Shown: positions 58,173 to 64,000 of the stretch, piece by piece | Position numbering within the stretch: the stretch's first letter is position 1 | Layout of the letters: each line of letters begins with the position of its first letter | Assembly (NCBI RefSeq): GCF_014648775.1 | Contig: NZ_BMRT01000006.1 | Location: forward strand, 344,036-408,035 | Length of the DNA stretch: 64,000 nucleotides | Direction: 5' to 3' | Source: Streptomyces abikoensis | GTDB lineage: Bacteria; Actinomycetota; Actinomycetes; Streptomycetales; Streptomycetaceae | Notes under the pieces: generated by a model | Told to the model about the DNA's origin: nothing | Seen by the model: the letters and a program-made list of their open reading frames with translations, nothing else | Database searches by the model: none | Translations under genes and position numbers: made by a program

Positions 58173-60179
58173 ATGACCACCGCACCGCAGCCCGTCGACC
58201 AGCCCGAGCCCCTGTGGCGGCCCGGCCCGGACCGCGTCGCCACCGCGCAGGTCACCCGCTTCCACGCCCGGGCCGCCGCACACCACGGCGCGCCCGCCCC
58301 CGTCCCCGGCGACCCCGTCGCGAGCTACGCGGCCCTCCACCGCTGGTCCGTGGCCGAACCCGAGACCTTCTGGCAGGCCGTCACCGAGTGGTGCGACGTC
58401 CGCTTCACCACCCCCTACGAGCGCGTCCTCGCCGATGCGGCCATGCCCGGCGCCCGCTGGTTCCCCGGCGCCACCCTCAACTACGCCGAGCACGCCCTGC
58501 GCACCGCCGAGGACCCCGCGCGAGCCGACGAGCCCGCCCTGCTGCACGTCGACGAGACCCACGACCCCCGCCCCGTCACCTGGGCGGAACTCCGCCGCCA
58601 GGTCGGCTCGCTCGCCGCGGAGCTGCGCCGCCTCGGCGTCCGCCCCGGCGACCGCGTCAGCGGCTACCTGCCCAACGTCCCGCAGGCCGTCGTCGCCCTC
58701 CTCGCCACCGCCGCCGTCGGCGGCGTCTGGACCTCCTGCGCCCCCGACTTCGGCGCCCGCAGCGTCCTCGACCGCTTCCAGCAGGTCGAGCCCGTCGTCC
58801 TCTTCACCGTCGACGGCTACCACTACGGCGGCAAGCGCCACGAGCGCGCCGACGTCGTCGCCGCCCTCCGCGCCGAGCTCCCCACCCTGCGCGCCGTCGT
58901 CCACATCCCGCTGCTCGGCACCCCGGCCCCCGAGGGCACCCTCGAATGGGACGCCCTGACCGGCGCCGACACCGAACCGGTCTTCGAGCAGCTCCCCTTC
59001 GACCACCCGCTGTGGGTCCTCTACTCCTCCGGCACCACCGGGCTGCCCAAGGCCATCGTCCAGTCCCAGGGCGGCATCCTCGTCGAACACCTCAAGCAGC
59101 TCTCCCTCCACTGCGACCTCGGCCCCGGCGACCGCTTCTTCTGGTACACCTCCACCGGCTGGATGATGTGGAACTTCCTCGTCTCCGGCCTCCTGGTGGG
59201 CGCGACCGTCGTCCTCTACGACGGCAGCCCCGGCCACCCCACCACGGACGCCCAGTGGCGCGTCGCCGAACGCACCGGCACCACGCTCTTCGGCACCTCC
59301 GCCGCCTACGTCATGGCCTGCCGCAAGGCCGGCGTCCACCCCGGCCGCGACCTCGACCTCTCCCGCGTCCGCTGCGTCGCCACCACCGGCTCCCCGCTGC
59401 CGCCCGACGGCTTCCGCTGGATCCACGACGAGGTATCCGAGGACATGTGGATCGCCTCGGTCAGCGGTGGCACGGACGTCTGCAGCTGCTTCGCCGGCGC
59501 CGTCCCCACCCTCCCCGTGTACATCGGCGAACTCCAGGCCCCCTGCCTGGGCACGGACCTCCAGGCCTGGGACGCCCACGGCAAGCCCGTCGTCGACGAG
59601 GTCGGCGAGCTCGTCGTCACCAACCCCATGCCCTCCATGCCCATCCACTTCTGGAACGACCCCGACGGCCACCGCTACCGCGAGAGCTACTTCGAGATGT
59701 TCCCGGGCGTCTGGCGGCACGGCGACTGGATCACCCTCACCTCCCGCGGCACCGTCGTCATCCACGGCCGCTCCGACTCCACCCTCAACCGCCAGGGCGT
59801 ACGGATGGGCTCCGCCGACATCTACGAGGCCGTCGAACGCCTCCCCGAGATCCGCGAATCCCTCGTCATCGGCGTCGAACGACCCGACGGCGGCTACTGG
59901 ATGCCCCTCTTCGTCCACCTCGCGCCGGGCGCCCGGCTGGACGACGAACTGCTCGACCGCATCAAGAGCACCATCCGCCGGCAGCTCTCCCCGCGCCACG
60001 TCCCCGACGAGGTCATCGAGGTCCCCGCCATCCCCCACACGCTGACCGGCAAGCGCATCGAGGTCCCGGTCAAGCGGCTCCTCCAGGGCACCCCCCTGGA
60101 GGAGGCGGTCAACCCCGGGTCCGTGGACGACGCCGAACTGCTGGGCTTCTACGAGCGCCTGGCCCGCGAACGCGGCTGA
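58173..60179 (+). CDS. acsA: Acetoacetyl-CoA synthetase
   Basis: The 668-residue ANL enzyme activates acetoacetate to its CoA thioester. It has the acetoacetate-CoA ligase N-terminus (LWRPGPDRVATAQVTRF, FTTPYERVLADAAMPGARWFPGATLNYAEHAL). Core motifs are LYSSGTTGLPKAIVQSQGG, FFWYTSTGWMMWNFLVSGLLVG, ASVSGGTDVCSCFAG, and a C-terminal catalytic Lys in HTLTGKRIEVPVK. That lysine is the acetylation site controlled by protein acetyltransferases in S. lividans AacS. GGGAG precedes the ATG at 58173. The longer upstream open frame overlaps the divergent GH31 gene. The gene symbol is uncertain (aacS is also used). Confidence 0.94.
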   Translation: MTTAPQPVDQPEPLWRPGPDRVATAQVTRFHARAAAHHGAPAPVPGDPVASYAALHRWSVAEPETFWQAVTEWCDVRFTTPYERVLADAAMPGARWFPGATLNYAEHALRTAEDPARADEPALLHVDETHDPRPVTWAELRRQVGSLAAELRRLGVRPGDRVSGYLPNVPQAVVALLATAAVGGVWTSCAPDFGARSVLDRFQQVEPVVLFTVDGYHYGGKRHERADVVAALRAELPTLRAVVHIPLLGTPAPEGTLEWDALTGADTEPVFEQLPFDHPLWVLYSSGTTGLPKAIVQSQGGILVEHLKQLSLHCDLGPGDRFFWYTSTGWMMWNFLVSGLLVGATVVLYDGSPGHPTTDAQWRVAERTGTTLFGTSAAYVMACRKAGVHPGRDLDLSRVRCVATTGSPLPPDGFRWIHDEVSEDMWIASVSGGTDVCSCFAGAVPTLPVYIGELQAPCLGTDLQAWDAHGKPVVDEVGELVVTNPMPSMPIHFWNDPDGHRYRESYFEMFPGVWRHGDWITLTSRGTVVIHGRSDSTLNRQGVRMGSADIYEAVERLPEIRESLVIGVERPDGGYWMPLFVHLAPGARLDDELLDRIKSTIRRQLSPRHVPDEVIEVPAIPHTLTGKRIEVPVKRLLQGTPLEEAVNPGSVDDAELLGFYERLARERG

Positions 60180-60257
60180 CCTGGGCGAACGGGCCGTTGT
60201 CAGTACCCTCGATTACGCTGCGTGAGCATTTGTTCACGTAGCGTCGAGGGGGAGTTC

Positions 60258-61136
60258 ATGCCGCACACGGACAACGGCCGCAGGACCGGCAACGGCCGGA
60301 AACGACTGACCGCACGACGCAGGCTGCGCCACGAGACACCCAGCACCGTGGCCGTCCTCGCCGACGAGACGGACTTCGCCGCCATGCGGCGATACCGCAG
60401 CTTCGGTTTCGACGACCACGCCGGCTACCTCCGCCAGGTCGACGGCCTGCTCAGAGCACTCGCCTCCCAGGGCACCCACATCAGCCTCACCCTCTTCGAC
60501 CCCACCGCCTACGAGGAGTACTGCGCCGACACCCGCCTCGACCCCGACACCCCCACCAGCCGCACCCGTTACACCGCCGACATCGCGGCGACCGGCGCCC
60601 GCCTCACCTACGACGGCCGCCCCCTCACCCGCCTGCTGCCCGACCTCGTCCGCGCGGCCGAACAACAGGCGACCTGGGAATACGCCTCCGCCCTCCTCGA
60701 ACCCGGGGCGGACGCGGGCCGGACGGCCTTCGCCCGGGCGTCGAGGCTCCTGCGCCGCCTCCTCGAAACGGCGGGCGACGGCAGACACCACCTCGTGTGC
60801 AGCGTCTCCACGCTCGACGACGCCAACACCCCGCTGGTCGCCGTCGTCGAAGCCGAGTGCGCCGGGGGAGTGCCGCGCCTCGGGGAATCGGCGGCACTGC
60901 TGTTCTGCACGGTCCTCGCGGCGGGCCTCACCCTGGGCAGCCACGGCGGCGTCGTCCTGCGCACCATCCGCCCCGGCGAGCCCGAGACGGTCCGCGGCTG
61001 GTGCCTGGACGGCGACGGACTGCGCCCCCTGACGGCGGGCGAGGTCTTCGCCGCCTACTGCACGGACGCCACCACCGGCGAACCCGTCCCCCCGGAGCAC
61101 GGCGTCGAGTACCTGGAGGGACTGCCGCTCGCATAG
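60258..61136 (+). CDS. Conserved Streptomyces protein of unknown function
   Basis: The 292-residue soluble protein has a basic N-terminus (NGRRTGNGRKRLTARRRLRHE) followed by VAVLADETDFAAMRRYRSFGFDDHAGYLRQVDGLLRALASQGTHISLTLFDPTAYEEYC. The middle is helical, and the C-terminal half has ESAALLFCTVLAAGLTLGSHGGVVLRT. I do not recognise a catalytic motif. ATG at 60258 follows a GAGGGGGAG site. It converges on ptsI with a strong terminator between. Just upstream, CGTGA and TCACG (60221-60238) form an imperfect operator-like repeat. Confidence 0.75.
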   Translation: MPHTDNGRRTGNGRKRLTARRRLRHETPSTVAVLADETDFAAMRRYRSFGFDDHAGYLRQVDGLLRALASQGTHISLTLFDPTAYEEYCADTRLDPDTPTSRTRYTADIAATGARLTYDGRPLTRLLPDLVRAAEQQATWEYASALLEPGADAGRTAFARASRLLRRLLETAGDGRHHLVCSVSTLDDANTPLVAVVEAECAGGVPRLGESAALLFCTVLAAGLTLGSHGGVVLRTIRPGEPETVRGWCLDGDGLRPLTAGEVFAAYCTDATTGEPVPPEHGVEYLEGLPLA

Positions 61137-61151
61137 CGAACAGAAAGAGAG

Positions 61152-61186
61152 GAGGGGTGCCCCACCGACAAGGCGGGGCACCCCTC
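61152..61186. terminator. Bidirectional terminator
   Basis: A 12-bp perfect stem (61152-61163 with 61175-61186) and an 11-nt loop lie between the convergent unknown gene and ptsI. Confidence 0.85.
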
Positions 61187-61207
61187 ACTCACCGAACGAC
61201 ATCGGGC

Positions 61208-62878
61208 TCACTCGCCCGACAGCACCGCCTGCGCGGCCAGACGCGCCTCCTCGGCGGAATCCGTCGCACGAGCGGCAGCGGCGGCACGCTCGCACTGCGC
61301 CAGCGTGTGCTTGGCCAGCGTCGCCCGCACATACGGGATCGACGCCGCGCCCATGGACAGGCTGGTCACACCCAGACCCGTCAGCACACAGGCCAGCAGC
61401 GGGTCGGACGCCGCCTCACCGCAGACGCCACAGCTCTTGCCCTCGGCCTTGGCGGCCTCCGCCGAAAGGGCCACCAGGTCGAGCAGCGCCGGCTGCCACG
61501 GGTCCTGCAGACGCGAGACCGCGCCCACCTGACGGTCGGCGGCGAACGTGTACTGCGCCAGGTCGTTCGTGCCCAGCGACAGGAACTCGACCTCCTGAAG
61601 GATCGAGCGCGCCCGCAGCGCGGCGGAGGGGATCTCCACCATCGCGCCGAACTTCGCCTGCAGCCCGGCCTCACGGCACGCGTCCGCGAACGCCTTGGCG
61701 TCCGTACGGTCCGCCACCATCGGGGCCATGACCTCCAGATAGACCGGCAGGCCCTCGGCCGCCTTGGCCAGCGCGGTGAGCTGCGTGCGCAGCACCTCCG
61801 GGTGGTCCAGCAGCGTCCGCAGACCGCGCACGCCGAGCGCCGGGTTGGGCTCGTCGGCCGGGGTCAGGAAGTCGAGCGGCTTGTCCGCGCCCGCGTCCAG
61901 CACGCGCACGACGACACGGCCCTCGGGGAACGCCTCCAGCACCTTGCGGTACGCCTCGACCTGCTTAGCCTCGGACGGCGCCTTCGCACTGTCGTCCAGG
62001 AAGAGGAACTCGGTACGGAACAGGCCCACGCCCTCCGCGCCCGCCTCCACCGCGGCCGGCACGTCCGCCGGACCGCCGATGTTCGCCAGCAGCGGCACCT
62101 TGTGCCCGTCGGACGTCGCACCCGGACCGGACGACGCGGCGAGCGCCGCCTTCCGTGCCTCGGCCGCCTCGGTCAGCTCGGCGCGCTTCTCCTCGCTCGG
62201 GTCGACGAAGACGTCACCCGTGCTGCCGTCCACGGCCACCACCGTGCCCTCGGCGAGCTCACCGGCGCCCGGCAGCGCCACCACGGCCGGCACCCCGAGC
62301 GCCCGCGCCAGGATGGCGGAGTGACTGGTCGGCCCGCCCTCCTCGGTCACGAAGCCCAGCACCAGCGTGGGGTCCAGCAGCGCGGTGTCGGCCGGCGCCA
62401 GGTCCCGCGCGATCAGCACATACGGCTCGTCGCTGTCCGGCACACCGGGCATCGGCACGCCCAGCAGCCGCGCCACGATGCGGTTGCGCACGTCGTCGAG
62501 GTCGGCCACCCGGCCGGCCAGGTACTCACCGGCGTTGGCGAGCAGCGCCCGGTAGGCGGCGAACGCGTCGTACACCGCGCGCTCGGCGGTGCTGCCGACG
62601 GTGATGCGGCGGTCGACGTCGGCCATCAGCTCGGGGTCCTGGGCCATCATGGCCTGGGCCTCCAGCACGTGCTGGGCCTCGCCGCCCGCCAGGTTGCCGC
62701 GCGCGATGAGATCGGCGGCGACGGCCTCGACGGCCTGCCGCGCGCGCCCCTGCTCACGCGGCGCCTCGTCCGCCGGGATCTGCTTGGCCGGCGGCTCCAG
62801 GACCGCCGTGCCCATGTGCCGGACCTCGCCGATCGCCACACCGTGGCTCACGCCGACGCCTCGCAGCGTTGTCTCCAT
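61208..62878 (-). CDS. ptsI: PTS enzyme I (phosphoenolpyruvate-protein phosphotransferase)
   Basis: The 556-residue cytoplasmic enzyme transfers phosphate from PEP to HPr. The phosphorylated His186 is in EEGGPTSHSAILAR. PEP-binding motifs GVGLFRTEFLFLD, RVLDAGADKPLDFL and EFLSLGTNDLAQYTFAADR are intact, and the C-terminal active-site Cys is in SCGVCGEAASDP. It lies 105 bases downstream of crr on the same strand and is probably cotranscribed. As in other Streptomyces, this general PTS serves GlcNAc and fructose uptake, which links it to the DasR-controlled chitinase in this window. ATG at 62878 has no strong competitor. Confidence 0.97.
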   Translation of the reverse strand: METTLRGVGVSHGVAIGEVRHMGTAVLEPPAKQIPADEAPREQGRARQAVEAVAADLIARGNLAGGEAQHVLEAQAMMAQDPELMADVDRRITVGSTAERAVYDAFAAYRALLANAGEYLAGRVADLDDVRNRIVARLLGVPMPGVPDSDEPYVLIARDLAPADTALLDPTLVLGFVTEEGGPTSHSAILARALGVPAVVALPGAGELAEGTVVAVDGSTGDVFVDPSEEKRAELTEAAEARKAALAASSGPGATSDGHKVPLLANIGGPADVPAAVEAGAEGVGLFRTEFLFLDDSAKAPSEAKQVEAYRKVLEAFPEGRVVVRVLDAGADKPLDFLTPADEPNPALGVRGLRTLLDHPEVLRTQLTALAKAAEGLPVYLEVMAPMVADRTDAKAFADACREAGLQAKFGAMVEIPSAALRARSILQEVEFLSLGTNDLAQYTFAADRQVGAVSRLQDPWQPALLDLVALSAEAAKAEGKSCGVCGEAASDPLLACVLTGLGVTSLSMGAASIPYVRATLAKHTLAQCERAAAAARATDSAEEARLAAQAVLSGE

Positions 62879-62983
62879 TTCACGTCTCCGGTTGATTGCG
62901 GTGGCGATGGAACACGCCCGCCGCGATGGATGTCGTACGCGCCGTCCCGTCCGGGACGGCTCAAGATCACCGAAGGTGAAAGG

Positions 62984-63433
62984 TCACTGCCAGGAGAAGA
63001 GCGCGTCGCCGGCCTTCACGTCGCCGTCCTCGACGACCTCGCCGAGCGAGTCGGCCGTCGCCTCGAGCGCGACGACGGGACAGACCGGGGACTTGCCGGC
63101 GGCCTCGACGGCGACCGGGTTCCAGCGCACGACCTCCTGGCCGCGCGTGACGGTGTCGCCCTTGTTGACGAGCAGCTCGAAGCCCTCGCCGTTGAGCTGA
63201 ACGGTGTCGATGCCGAGGTGCGTCAGCACTCCATGGCCCTCGCCGTCGACGACGACGAAGGCGTGGGGGTGGAGCGAGACGATGACGCCGTCGACCGGGG
63301 AGACCGCGGCGTGCGGCTCACGGACCGGGTCGATAGCGGTACCGGGTCCCACCATCGCGCCGGAGAAGACCGGATCGGGCACTGCCGCGAGTCCGATGGC
63401 GCGTCCGGCGATCGGGGACGACACGGTGGTCAT
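62984..63433 (-). CDS. crr: PTS EIIA component (glucose/GlcNAc type, Crr)
   Basis: The 149-residue protein is the EIIA-Glc-type phosphocarrier of the Streptomyces PTS. Active-site His72 lies in GHGVLTHLGIDTVQL, with His57 in SLHPHAFVVV as the second conserved His. The domain is complete, ending GDALFSWQ. It takes phosphate from HPr and passes it to EIIB of the GlcNAc permease. The gene starts at ATG 63433, and the rRNA operon promoter region diverges from it to the right. Confidence 0.97.
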   Translation of the reverse strand: MTTVSSPIAGRAIGLAAVPDPVFSGAMVGPGTAIDPVREPHAAVSPVDGVIVSLHPHAFVVVDGEGHGVLTHLGIDTVQLNGEGFELLVNKGDTVTRGQEVVRWNPVAVEAAGKSPVCPVVALEATADSLGEVVEDGDVKAGDALFSWQ

Positions 63434-63585
63434 GGGAAGCCTCCCAGAGGTGGAGAATCATCACGCGCCGTCACTACCTGTCCTGGACGGCGCACTGGTC
63501 GGAAGCCTAAGTCATAGGAACTGAGGGTTCCGCACGAGCGTGCGCGCTGCGCGCACGCGAGAGCCGTGTGCGGTGCGTAATCGAT

Positions 63586-63614
63586 TTGCCTGTGCCTGGC
63601 AGGCGCTGTACTGT
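63586..63614 (+). promoter_or_regulatory. Candidate rRNA operon promoter
   Basis: TTGCCT (63586-63591) and TACTGT (63609-63614) are 17 bases apart. It is one of probably several tandem promoters for the rRNA operon; a second -10-like TAGAGT lies at 63774-63779. Confidence 0.6.
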
Positions 63615-63773
63615 CGGGTTCCTGCCCACGACCGAGGCCCGCAGCGAGAGCTGCTGGCGAGGTGGGGGCGGCACTCCACTGGATGAGATCCTTCCCGGAT
63701 CCGCTGCTGTGTGCCCGCATGCCTTTGTGTATGCACGGTGAACAAGGCGGAAACGGGGCCGGAAAAGTCCTGA

Positions 63774-64000
63774 TAGAGTGTGAAACACCGAAGGGAAGCC
63801 CGGAGGAAAGCCCCAGTAAACACTGTGGGTGAGTACAAAGGAAGCGTCCGTTCCTTGAGAACTCAACAGCGTGCCAAAAGTCAACGCCAGATATGTTGAC
63901 ACCCCGTCCATCTCGATGGATGAGGTTCCTTTAAAAGTCCTTCCGCCGCCATTTGGCTGGTGGGAGGCAACACACAGCGAGGACGCTGTGAACGACCGGG
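63774..64000 (+). ncRNA. Leader of an rRNA operon (upstream of 16S), partial
   Basis: The segment from the TAGAGT -10 element to the window end matches, as I remember it, the leader of Streptomyces rrn operons. It has the TTGAGAACTCAACAGCG antitermination-type box at 63855-63871 and a GTCAAC/GTTGAC stem (63880-63885 with 63895-63900). Near 63930-63945 is a short A+T-rich processing region. The mature 16S rRNA start is not in the window. The remaining 63434-63585 sequence shows no gene. Confidence 0.85.

Noticed and set aside
63840..64000. 16S rRNA gene within the window
   Set aside because: Only leader sequence is present; the conserved 16S 5' end is not reached.

Overview
The window is a stretch of Streptomyces chromosome. 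Very high G+C with strong third-position bias, GTG/TTG starts, an RbpA gene with a sigma-R promoter, a conservon (cvnABCD), PTS genes crr-ptsI beside an rRNA operon leader, and typical Streptomyces intergenic repeats all point to that genus. No tRNA, insertion sequence, phage gene or CRISPR array was seen.

Layout. (1) 1-8973: the tail of a LuxR-type regulator, then a compact leftward operon that looks like a small biosynthetic gene cluster: flavin reductase, stand-alone adenylation enzyme, carrier protein, ectoine-synthase-like cupin, acyl-carrier dehydrogenase, transglutaminase-like protein, two SMR transporters, styrene-monooxygenase-like flavoenzyme, UbiD and UbiX. A polysaccharide-deacetylase-family gene diverges from it across a region with nested palindromes. 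(2) 10139-16920: a secreted GH18 chitinase with a DasR-like site, an acyl-CoA dehydrogenase, a threonine-synthase-like PLP enzyme, an Lrp regulator and a YtcJ-type amidohydrolase. (3) 17421-21068: envelope and core transcription genes lnt, ppm, fxsA and rbpA. (4) 21326-31706: YczE/MocR pair, a protein with a degenerate P-loop, an ankyrin protein, an ATP-dependent DNA ligase, an FtsW/RodA-like protein and a two-component system. (5) 31848-37586: an atypical P450 next to a benzoylformate-decarboxylase-like enzyme, small proteins, an SPW membrane protein and a GT4 glycosyltransferase. (6) 37657-42403: 5-oxoprolinase genes pxpABC with a GntR regulator, divergent from DUF969/DUF979 permease genes. 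(7) 42546-50004: a three-gene set resembling MukF/MukE/MukB or JetA/JetB/JetC, with no JetD nuclease nearby. (8) 50040-54706: a membrane protein and the conservon. (9) 54714-63433: VanX-like dipeptidase, GH31 glycosidase, acetoacetyl-CoA synthetase, a conserved unknown and crr-ptsI. (10) 63434-64000: promoter and leader of an rRNA operon; the 16S gene lies beyond the right edge.

How the genes work together. In region 1 the carrier protein is probably loaded with an amino acid by the adenylation enzyme and oxidised by the dehydrogenase. The EctC-like and transglutaminase-like proteins would then cyclise or release the intermediate, and the UbiD/prenyl-FMN and flavin-monooxygenase steps would tailor it; the product is unknown to me. 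In region 7 the three proteins would form an SMC-kleisin-KITE complex. These two regions are the best candidates for undescribed biology. The rest reads as Streptomyces core or common accessory genome.
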